This document shows positions 25,156 to 37,100 of a stretch of 64,000 bases of DNA, piece by piece (the stretch's first letter is position 1; every line of letters starts with the position of its first letter). The notes below the pieces were generated by a model. It was not told where the DNA came from, made no database searches, and worked only from the letters and a program-made list of their open reading frames with translations. The translations under genes were made by a program, and so were the position numbers. Where the stretch lies: NCBI GenBank assembly GCA_023412665.1, contig JAEZCA010000008.1:24239-88238 (forward strand), in the 5' to 3' direction. The DNA is from Bacillota bacterium (GTDB taxonomy: Bacteria > Bacillota > Clostridia > Acetivibrionales > DTU013).

Positions 25156-28100
25156 TTATGGCTCGTTATCTTCCATATGCTTTAGATAATACTCAATAAA
25201 GCGCCTGATCATGGCAGACACCTCCGCGCGGGTGCAAATCCCCGACGGCATAAGCTTGTCGGCACTTCTTCCGTTCATCAGCCCTATGCCGACGGCCCAG
25301 CTGACCGATTCCACAGCCCAGCCGGACAGCTCGCCACGATCGCTGAAGGCATCCAGCGAGCCGGTCTTATCAACGTTCCAGCCCATGAAACGGGCAAATC
25401 TGTGAAGGATAACAGCCATTTGCTCACGCGTTATCTGGTCGTCGGGTCCGAACATTTGGTTACCATAGCCCGAAACCAGGTCGTTTTGGGACGACCAGGC
25501 CACATAGGGCGCGTACCACTGCCCGTTTTCAACATCCCGGAAGCTCTGTGCTGTCTGTTTACCCGGGTCAATCCCCGCCAGACGGCCCAGAACAGTGACG
25601 AACATGCCGCGGGTCATAGATGTATCGGGCGAGAATCTGCCGCCGCCCATACCGCCGAACAGACCCCGCGCTGACACAAAGTTGATGTCCTCTCCTGCCC
25701 AGTGACGCCCGGTGTCTTTAAACTCCACCGCGTTCTGTACGATCTCATAGAAGCCGTATTGATCGGCAACGTAGTACACGCGCCCGTCGGAAACAAGGCT
25801 GAAGGGGATAATTCTTATTGTACCGTCGGCGCCGACAAACCTGACGATATTCCCGGCGGCCGATCCATTCAGCGTTTCAGGCACCGTGATAAGCAGGCTG
25901 TCCAGGTTGTCGCCCTTCTTCAGCATACCGGCAGGCACAAGAACAATACAATGCGCGTTCTGAAGGATGACATTTTCTTGCCGGTTTCTTTCGATAATTT
26001 CAGAGAAGTCGGGTATCTGAGGCTGGACAGTGGCCGGGCCGGTAGCTGTTCCGCCTCCGGTTCCGCCTCCTGTTCCGCCTCCACCTTCGTTTCCGCTTGA
26101 CTTAATGGTCGAAACCATTTCGGTGTAGAAGTTATCCGATTCAGTCCTGTCCCGAACCGCGACCTGGTACCAGCCCGTCTCGCATTCATCCCAGGTATAT
26201 CTGTCGTCACTAACCTTCCACTCCAGCCCGCCGTCCGCATCTTCTGCTATTGCCGCGGCAATCCCGTCGGCATCGAGCAGATCGCTCTTGCTTGTGCGCA
26301 ACATGGCGATAAGCTCATATTCGCCGCTGCCGCCGGTTGCTGTAACCTGGATCACAGGTTTCCCCGACTCGCTGCCAAAGCTGACAGACGCGGCAAATCC
26401 AACCGATCTGTTCTCCACCGTCAGCGGATAGATGAGATAATCGGCAACCGTCGAATCGGCTGGCGTATCGTTTGCGTCCCTGACATAAAGTATGTAGTCG
26501 CCCGCTGCCAGATTTTCAAAGACAGCTGTCGTCTGCCAGGAAAGGCCGTCCGCAAAAGCGTCGAATTGGTCGCTGCTCTCACTCACAGCAGTCTCTTTCC
26601 TGACCAGCGCAAAGTCGTAGGCATTGGCATACTTGTTTGTCGCCGGGACAGATATGCCGTTGTCGTAAACCCCTCCGATGATTTTTACCGGATCAAGGGT
26701 AACCTTGCCGTTGTTTTTATATGACCCCTGAATGGCGGCAAAGTCGCTGCCAAGGACCTGAATAGGCATGTGCGCCATATAGGTCGTCGTGTTCTCGTTA
26801 TTTGCGGCATCAAAAGCCGTAAAGGCGTATGGGCCTCCATATGTGATTGGGAACTGGCCTGACGCGGTATTCCGCCCTATTCCGCTCTCCGAATACCGGT
26901 AGATCTCATATCCATTCACGGTAACGCGTTCAATGCCGCTCTGGCTGGCCGCTCCTTTTTTCGCCAGGTAGCCGATGTAACTGCCCTCATCTGCTACGGC
27001 GGAGACATATGCCGCCTCTATACTGGGCAGGTCGGTGTTGACACGGTTCATCAATAACAGCTTGGTTGCGCTTACGCCATCCTTTGCCGCGGTCACCTTG
27101 TAAACTGCGTTATAGACCGTCGGGTACCCGCCGTTATTTATCTCGACCGGCAGCCATTGGGCGTCCGTAATGGTGGTCACTGTTTTACCTGGCGGTACGG
27201 TGCTCTCCGTCGCAGCTTCCTCCGTTACGACCGGATATCCGGCCACGGATTTACCGGTACTGTCCGTCCGGGTGACCGTTTTGACCAGCTTCCACGCTCC
27301 GTTTCCGGCCTCCTGCTTAAGTGCGTAAGAGACCTCCTCCGTGATGACACTCACACTATAGTACTGTACCGTCACCTCGGCGTCCACCGGGGCTCCGGCC
27401 ACTTTCGTCTCTGTTTTAATAAACGCATTTTGATCTTTCTTGAGCTGATCCCCGTCGGCAATGGTCGTCAGGGGCTGTCCCGCTCCGTCGCGATAAATCC
27501 AGCCTGTATCAAGGGACAGCGGTTTATCGGTGTCGGCGTCAGCCGGTTTCACCGCGTTGAACCAGTCCACCAGAACTGGAACGGTGGTCGTCAGCCCTGT
27601 CTTATCGGTGGCTGTAATGGTAAAGGTGCCAGCAGAGCCGGTAGGCTTCACCAGGATGTCAAACTGCCGGAAGGTCTCGTCGTACTCTTTCGCGTTTTTA
27701 CTTTCCAACGCTGTGCCCAGGTTCCCCAAATCGAGGCGTACACTCGCCAGTCCGTTTTCGTCCAGGACATAGGCCGTCAGCCTAAAGCCGGTGGAGGTAT
27801 AATCATCGCTAAAAAGTGAAGCGGTATCCGGCAGGCTGCGGCTGAACCAAATTTGCGGAGCCTTGCTGCCGGGATCGGGCAGGATGACGCGGCCTCCCGA
27901 GAAGTGCTCTACCATCCGGTCGAAGGCGGCCGGCAGGGACTTCACTCGGACCGTGACATGCCGGGCCTCGTTATTCGGGTTGTCGCCCAGCACGACGGTC
28001 GTATATTCGTCACCACCGGCTGAGGTGTAATCCCGGGCCGTTAAGCCGGACACATCGCAGGAAACGGTGATCGTCCCCTCAAAGTAGAGGTCAATGCTCT

Positions 28101-31100
28101 CAGCCAGGGTCGTAAACTCAAAGGCCGTGCCGGCCACCAGAGCCCGGGAAAGATCACTCGCATAAGGCGGCAGATCCTTGGGGTTTGAGGTGATACTGCC
28201 CCAGGTTGATACATTCTGCTGGAAGCTCCACACCCCAGACGCCTCGGTTTCGGGATTTATCTTCTGCCCGGCAGCATTGTACCAGTTGAAGATGTTGTTA
28301 TCCCGGAAGATATTGACACCCGTGCCCGTCTCTGTCACCGTAAAGGCGATATCGGTATAGTCTCCGGTATTGCAGTCGATGACGCGGATGACGCCGCTCC
28401 CCTCGGAGGATGGGCTGATGACCAGATAGCCCTCTTTCCCCGTGCCACCGGTGCCCATATTGTAATAGAGTACGCCAAGATGCTTTTCAGTCGTCTCATC
28501 AAAGTTGACGTTGAGCTCCTTGACCAGGATAAGGGGATTGACCTTCTCTGTCGTTACAGCCGGAACGCTCAGCCGCATGGTAGTGCCGAGGGGAACGGTC
28601 ACCTTATCAGGCGCCGTGAAGAAGGTAGTGGGCTCGAGGTCCGTATAGATCGTGTTGTTGCCTGCGTTATACTCATTGCTGAAGGCTGAGGTCTGTGCAC
28701 CCGTTGATGAAAGGGAGTCTATATCTGCACTATCGTCAAATACTGTCACTTTAATGTTCAGGCTGCCGGTGGCAGTGGCCAGGCAATAGGCGTCCTTGGA
28801 CACCCAGAAGGCGCCGTCCACTGTACGGGAATAACCCTTTTTAAGGTTGACCCTTGCTGTCTCGTCTTCGGTAGTGTCTGTGCCTATCAACCGCAGGAAC
28901 CCTTGCTTGCGGTCATTGTCCGTCCCAATGTCAAGGGTGGTGATCTCGGTCTGTTTGGAGATCTCAAAGCTTCCGTCCGAGATGTCCAGCGCCTCATAAA
29001 CCGCCTGCTGGTAATCAGTGTCGCCGGTCTTGACCTCCTCCATTGTACGGCCGGACTGATAGGTGAACTGGAGGTAAGGCGCTTTGGCATCGGCGCCGCC
29101 ACGGTTGGTCACGGTCATGCTGGTTCCGATTTTGACCTTGTCTCCCGCCACCTCCAAGGTCGAGAAGCTCACGTCCTCAACAGCAAGCTCGGGCTTGGCC
29201 TCGATGACGCGCACCGTGCCGTTGACCTTGTCGTCGAGGGAGCTGTAGTTAATCGGGTTTTCCACCCCGTTTGGTTTCTCATCGGTTTTTCCGGTTTCAC
29301 TGACGGTGAAATAGAACCTCCGGCCTGTCAGGTTTTCCGGCAGAGGCGCGGTGTAGGCGCCCTCAAGGTTTTCATCATAGCCGGTGCTCACCGTCTGGCC
29401 CACCGCAACATTTTCTTCAATCTTCCACTCTGTCAGCATCTTATCGCCCGGCGATACCTTTCCGTCTTTATCGGGTTCGCTTGAAATCCAAAGCTGCAAC
29501 GTGATGGGTTCGGTTGATGAACCACGCAGCGGCACGTCGCCGGTGTTCTTAAATGAAATGGATGGCTGCAGGATTGCGCCGGGTGTAAAGTCGCGGACGG
29601 GGAACAGGATCTTCCCCTCACCGATGGCCTTTTCGCCCACGCCAAAGGACAGGGCGTAATAACCTGTGGTGCTCTGCAGCACGCCGTCATTATACTTGGG
29701 TAGGATAACCTTTGTTTTCGCCGTACCGTCGGTATTTTTCTCCCCTGGGCCGATGTAGTCCGCCTCTTCAAGTGCGGTCTGAGTCCCCTGGGCCAGGATC
29801 ACCAACGTGGCCGGCTTTCCGGAGCCTGACGATTCGCCGGAGGCTTCGGATTTTTTGAGTCCCAGTGCAATGTCCAGATTGGAGAATACAAATGAGGACA
29901 TGCCGCCGTTACTATATCCGGCCAGCTTACCATAGAAGGCCTGCTCGGTCTTCTCCTGGGTCCAGCCGTTGGCGACTGAATCCTCGTAAACCTGCATGTA
30001 GTTCATGGCCAGCATACGACCGAGGCCGAAGGAAGCTGTATCCGGGTCGTACTTGGACACAAAAACGGCATTATTAGTGCTGCCTGGGACTGTGTCGGTG
30101 TAGACAGCCGATATATTACCGTCGCCGTCAGCGCCGATCACCACATTGCTGCGGGTACGGTCATCCTCGGTGAAACTGAAGAAGGGGATGATCTTACCCT
30201 TTCCGCCGGCTTCGCCGCTTGCCGTTATTGATGCAAGGCTCGAATTGGGAACAATATAGGTATTGCCGTTCATTTCAAACAGCAGGAAGAGCTCTTTATC
30301 TGCGCCGAAGGCGGTAAACTGCAAGCTTTCGCCAAAGTTCTCCTCAGTGCCGTCCAAGCTGCCGAGGATACCGGTCAGGAAACGGACGTTACCGAAATAA
30401 GGGTCTTCAAAGGCAATGCTCTGCTTTGCGCCCGTCCCGTCTGTGTTGACATATACGCCGTCCGGCGTGGTGGTATCGCCGCCGCCCTTCATACTCGCGA
30501 TAGTTTGCAGGCCGTCCAGCAGCGACGTGTTCATGCCATTCTGGTTGATGTCCACCAGCTGGCGAAGCATCCTGGCATCCTCCAGCACGACTTTACCGTC
30601 TGCGTCAACGCTGCCCTTTTGCAGGTACAGCTTGTGCACAGTCCTGTCACCATAAACGTCGAGCGAGGTTACGGTGGTCTCGGTCACGCTGGCTGTATAG
30701 GCCAGGTAGAAAGTGTTGTCGGGCAGTGTCACCATGGCTGAGTTGATCAGGCGCATGCCGAGCCCCTCCCACCCGTTTGGTGTAAAGCCGGTATAGACAA
30801 GGGTCCCATCATCTTTTTTATAAGTGAACATAAACTGGGTGTTTTTGCCGTACACATCGTTCATCGAGGTGGTATAGGCATAGCGGAAGGCGGCTGTAGG
30901 GTCCCCCTCACCCGTGCTGACACCATTACTGCCGGTGGAGACGCCTCCCCTGCTTGCATCGTAGTAGTCCTTCGCCTTTTTCTTTTCATCTGATTTTTCA
31001 TCATCTATATAGTTGTTTGAACGTGCATAGAAAGCAAGCTTGCCGTTATCGCTGAGCTGAGGCTGGAACATATATCCGGAGCCTGTGGTCGACGAAATGA

Positions 31101-34100
31101 CCTGCCCGCTAGTAAACCCGCTGGCCTCGTTCACTTTAAAGCTGGCCGTTTTGAGCTCTGTGTTGCCTGCGGTGCTTGCAAGCTGCTCCTTTTCATTTGC
31201 CGTCGTATCCGCAAGCCCTTCATAGTAAGCATACCACTTGTCATAGGCCTTCTTAGGATCGAACGCGTTAAAGGCCTCTTCTCTATAGTTGCTCCCATCC
31301 ATATATATCGTGTTCCCGCCGGAAATGTAACTGGGCCGCGGCACTGAGGCATCCGGCATACTGGGCGCATCAGCCCCGGCCGCACTTGTTTTGCTCTTGT
31401 AGCTCACCCAGGCGGCGTGGATGGTATTGCCGCTCACCGAGGCCGTGAAGTCCAGATCGCCGGTGTCATCGGCGTCCACGATGATATAGGCGGCTGAGCT
31501 TGTAGAATCGACCGGATTCATAAGGCCGATCTTATCGCCGGTATTTTGTATTTTAGACAGCACCAGCTGGTTGGAGTCAACTGCGTTTTCCGGATTTTCT
31601 CTGCTGATGGTGTAGAGCAGATAGTTACTGTCGTCGACGGTCAGCAGCTGATAGTCGGTTCCCGTAGCCAGTCCGTTAGCCAGGCGGAACGCATCCCCCG
31701 ACGAGGAATAGCCGGAGATCTGAAACTCCCTGGAAGGCAGATTTGTCGGGTCAAAGGCCATGGCATCGATCTCATCAAGGACCATCTGCGCCTTTTCCGG
31801 CCCAAAGAGCTGCTGGGCGGCAAAGGTGTTGGAGGGCAGCGTGATCTTCACTCCGGGGAACCCGTCGCTTTCGTCTATGTCGTTTAAGCCGTATGTGGCA
31901 ACCTCGTTGCTGGCGTTTGCCACATACCAGGCGAACTTCCATCCATTCTTCTTAAAGCCGTCCTCGCCTACGTTGACCTGGGCCTTCTGGTAGTCGATAC
32001 CGAACTGTATAGCATCCAATTCAAAGTTAAAGAGCAGCAGCACCACACGGACGCCGAACCCGGCCCGGAAGGTGAAGCTGTCGAAGCTGAATACACTTTC
32101 ATCATCGTCTTCATCCTCAAAGGCTGAAACGGTATCGCCGAGGCTCCGCACCGCGTACCCTGCACTCCCGAGAGAGAGGGACGACGAAGACGGATCCCGG
32201 AGCTGGGTGCCCTTTGTCGCTGCGTTGTTCGGGCGGGCAAAAATGGACATGCTAATGCCGATGTTGGCCTTGAAATAAACTTCAACCTTGAACACCTCCA
32301 CACCGATGCCCACTCCCACCTCCAAAAAGACACTTGGGGAGATGTTGACGCCGGAGAAGAAGGTATCGTTGCGCACTCCGCTGATGGGGACGATACGGTC
32401 AAACTCGGCCTTCTCGTCCAAAACGGTGATACGAACCTCCTGGTCGGCCTTTCCGTCAACCTTTTCGTCAAACATGACGAATACAGGAGCCGACCCGTCC
32501 GATGACACATAGCCCAGGTTCTTCCAATCGCTGCCCTCTTTCAGCTCGATCTTGAGTTTACCTGAGAAATAGAGATTCAACGCATCGGATTTACTGATAA
32601 AGGTAAAGGCATCGCCCTTATCTCCGGTAATCAGCTTTTTGCCGGAGGCGCTTTCCCTGGTCTTGACCTCCCAGCCGGATGGCTTCGAGGTACTGAGATT
32701 TGTCGCCAGTCGGACTCCTTTACCACCGGTGTAGGTTGTGCCGCCGCCATCGGTACTAAAGATCATGTCGGTTCTGTTGATGTCCAGGGCATCGCTGTCC
32801 TTTTCCACCACCTCCCGCTCGTTGATGACGCCGCCCGCCACCTCCAACTGCGCTCCCACGCAGAAGTAGGCGTACACTATAGGACATACCGTCAGCCTCA
32901 TGGTCTGTTTGAACTGGAAGCCAAACTGGAGGAAGACCATCGCCGATGTAAACTTGTAGGCATGGTCCGGGGCGCTCCACTTAAACATGACGGTCACATT
33001 AACTGCGATGGAGAAGCTCATGCCCTTGCTCTTTACTAACTTATCAGTGCCGGTGCTGGGATCGAGCTTCTTCCTGTACTCATTGGCGCTGTCCAACGCT
33101 TTAGCCCTACCATTTGCGGCTTGCCAATCCTCCGAATTGATAAGCGACCCGGGATTTGTAAAGGCATCCCTCACCTTTTGGGCATTTTCGACAATTTCAC
33201 TGCCGGGGGTTTTCTTTTCCCATGCGCTGTACTTAGTCTTTGAGGTGCCCTGTTTCGCCTCGTGGGAAGTGTAATTTTCCGCATTTCTCTCCATAGAAAA
33301 AACAGGAAGTCCGATGGAGAAGCCAAACTCACTACCGTCGATGATCAGCGTGACAAAGTCGGTCAGCCCTACACTCAGCGATGGCAGCTCGATGCCCATA
33401 TCCACGTTGAATTCCGGCATACTGTTGGAGCTGCTGCCGCTGTCTGCGGTCCGCTCCGCTCCATCCTCCGGCCCCTTCGTGCTCCGCAGGCCCGACGCGT
33501 CGGGAATGGACCGGAAGCCCCCATCCGCCACCGAGTCCACCTCGATGACATGCTCACCCGAGACGATCTCCTCGGACAGCAGGGAAAGGCCTTCAAAGGA
33601 CCCGGCAATGATGCCGGTGGTCTTTGCCTGCTGGCGCACCCCCAGCATTACAGCGTCGGTCGGGTTAAAACTGCCAAGGTAATTGTTCAGGTCCTTGGTT
33701 TTGTATACATCCTGGGTCGCTCCATTCGTCCCCGCCTTGGTCACAAGTCCGGCAACCGGCAGATTTTCACCCACCAGCGAGTCTGATACAAAGATGGCCC
33801 CAGGATTCTTAAATTTATAGAGCAGGTTGCCGTGGTAGTCGGGTGCCCAGTCCGAACGCTTGAACTTAATGTCGGATATGTACCAGCCGTCTACCTCGTC
33901 TTTATCTTTATCATATGTTTTTGATTCCTCGGTAGTCTTTCCATTTGAATAAACGTACGTCGGCGGCACGGGGTTGTAGTCGCCGCCAAGCGGGATATCC
34001 ACCGTCTCGGTGGCATTGGCCCCGGCCCCGAACATCAGTTTGCCGTCTGCGGTGTAGTCGCCGGCTTTATGGGTGTTGACCACTTCGCCTTTGGCATTGT

Positions 34101-37100
34101 ACACAGAGGAGTCCTGTGAGTACGTGCCGCAGGTTATGAAGCGGTAGCCCTGCATCTCGGCCGAAAGGGCCGCCCGGCGGTTCGGGTCGGTCTCGGCGTT
34201 GACAAAGGCGGGCAGGAGCTGTGCCCTGTCCGTGATTTTACCCTCCGCCGGGACGACCAGACTGCGCGGCCCCAGATTATAGTAGAATTTAAAGAATTGC
34301 TGATTGGTTTTTGTCTTGTCTTTCTCGTCGTAGACAGGTGTAAATTTACCGGCGCCGTACTCGGCCTCGGTCAGGTTTTCAACCCAAAGATCATACCGGC
34401 CACTTACCGGTGTCAGCACAAACTGATTGTACTGGTTGAGGTAACCGTCCAGCCTCCCGTTGCCGTTGGCGTCGACATAGTGCTCGATTCGGGCAATGTT
34501 TATGGTCATATCGCTGAGGGCTGAGACAAATTCAGAATTGTAATAGGTAAAGGTGAGGGTATCCATGCCGAACATGGAAACAGGGATCTGAATATCCTCG
34601 TTTCCTTTGTACAGCACGCCGTTGAACAGAATCTGGTCTTCCTCGGGCAGGCCGAAGTTGACCGATTTTATGTTCGACACCTTGGAGATGCCGGTCAGCA
34701 CGGAGGCGTCGCTGCCGCTGCCGGCGGTAAAGCTGCTTTTTGTGAGGGATGTATCCTGGTCGGAAAATTCTATAATATCGCCGTAATCACCTGCAACCGC
34801 GGTGGCTTTGGGGGTTGCTCCGCTGACCTTGATTGTTTTTGCGTTATCCCAAAAATTCTCAGCCGCCTCTGAAATCTTCGTCGTGTCAATGGTCTTGCCA
34901 TCGTTCTGCAGCCGGGGCACCGACTTGGAGAGATCCACGACGATCCTCTGTTCACGGTTTAGTACCACGTTTACACTGTAGCTGTCCCCAGTTGACAGGG
35001 AGTCCTTCGCACCGGAGGCAAAGGTCTTGCCGTTGCGTCCGATGATTTGCAAAGTCGCGGTTCCGTTTGCCACAGTACCTGTATTGACGACATTGAGGGA
35101 ACTGGTCTCTTTCTTGCCGCTCAGGTAGACAGCGCCCGTATTTGGCGCATTCTGGGTGGCGTAGCTGTAGGTGGACCAGCCGGGCTTGCTCAGGTTGAGC
35201 GTCGAGCCGATGTACACCTTTTCAGTCTGGTAGACACCTCCATTGCCTGCAGTCATGCTGACTGCGGGGGCAATGCTTTTATAGACCCCGGCAGCCTCGT
35301 CGTCACCCATCGCCTTGATAGTGTCGTCGTCCGCGGTATGGATGATGTATTGCAGCTCGTTGGCTAAATATTGCCGCTGAGCACGAGCCTTGATCCAAAC
35401 CTCGGCCATTGGGGTTCCGGTCTGGCCCCAGGCCCAATCTTCGATCCCGAAGGAGAAGTAAATGCCCTTGGCTCCGGTGTTTACCTTAAAGCTTTCAGTT
35501 CTCGGCGTATTTACATAATTGGGGGGATTACCTTTGTCAGTGCCGCCGTTCCCCGCGGCAACTTTTTTCTCCGGGTAGAGAGATCCCATGTTTGCACCCG
35601 GCTTGCCGGCCGTGTTGGTGACACCGAGCCAGACTGTGGTCCAGAAGGAATCGGACCAGTTTTTGTCGGTGTCGGCCCGGTAGGTTACCGCGACCGTTTG
35701 AAACAGCTGGTCAAAGTCGGCGAAGGTCTGGGTGTTCCAACTATTGCGCTTGCCGTTTTCGCCTCCGACTTCCTCCACATAGCGGTGGCTGTAACCATTT
35801 TTATCGGCTTTGACCTGGCTCGTATCGTCCCAGCCTTTATATGCCAGGGCCTGGGTGTCGTTGGTTTCTGTGTCGGTTGTCCCCATTCCGCCCAGGTCCG
35901 CGTAGTTGCCCCAGTAATTCGTCAGCGGGAACTGGTCCCGGCTAAATACGATGCGCCCCCCTGTGGCGTTGTAGTCCAGCACTCCTATCTCGCCCTCAGG
36001 CAGACCGAAGGCAACCTCAGCGGCACCGGGCACGTCGGGGATCACCGGCCTTGCGACAACGTTTTTGACCCCTGTGGGAGCGATGGCCCCGGAGGCCACT
36101 GTGATTTGTCCCGAAACATCATTGGCATCGGGTGTGGATAGCATTGTGGCAAGGTTTTTCTCATCGCTCTCCGCCGTGTTGTAGAGGCTGACCACAGCAG
36201 CTCCGCCGACGACTTCACTGTCCTCGCCGCCACCCATAGGATTTTCCAGAATAACTGTGAATTCCCGGTCGGCTTCTTCTACCACCACGTCATCGTCAAT
36301 CAGAGGAATCTCAACGCTCATCTGCGAGACGCCACCCGCGAAGTAAAGCGTCCCTTTGGTCTCAGCGTAATCCGTTCCGGCCCTGGCCGTGCCGTCGACT
36401 GTGCGGTAGTCCACCGTCGTCACATATTGAAGCGCACCGGTACGTTCCACCGTCAGCTTTGCTGTGCCAGCGGCCTTATCCGCGGTAACGGATCGGGTCT
36501 GGAAGGAGAAAAAGCTGGCCTGGACCTCTTCATTGTCCTCAATGGCAAAGAGCAGTGTGTTGGCCGTGTCGTAGAGTTCGCCGCCCTCAGCCCTATCAAT
36601 TTTGAGCGCCGCCAGCTCGACGCTTTCATGCAGCACATCTTCATTTGGCGTGATGCGGAGCTCCTTTACCCACTCGCCCTCGGCGAAGGTCATATAAAAT
36701 TCATATGTATCGTATTCACCATCCTGCAGCGCCAGCGTATGGAAGGTCTGAGGCGGGTTCCGGTCGATATCGTCAGGAATTTCGTCATCGCCGGCGTCAA
36801 GAGGAACGTAAGCTTCTCCCCGCAGTGATTCGGTGCCGTATTCAACACCGCCGACGGTGTAAATGCAGCGGAAGTCATAGAGCTCGAGGACATTGTTTTC
36901 CACATCCAGCGATGCCCCCTCGCCTACGTCCTCCCATGTACCGTCGCGGAAGGCCTGCCAGCGGTAGCTGTCGGCCTCCACCCCGGCTGTGATCAGCGAG
37001 TTGCCATAGGCGGCGACTGTCAAACCATCCTCATCGAAGGTGTTGGGATTTTCCACAATGGCCGTGAGCTTGACCGGCACACTAGGGACAAGTGGCTGGT

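Noticed and set aside
35371..36141. 256-codon open frame on the plus strand, and many others between 25 and 37 kb
   Set aside because: Antisense to the giant SLH gene; GC-rich sequence lowers stop frequency, and products resemble nothing.
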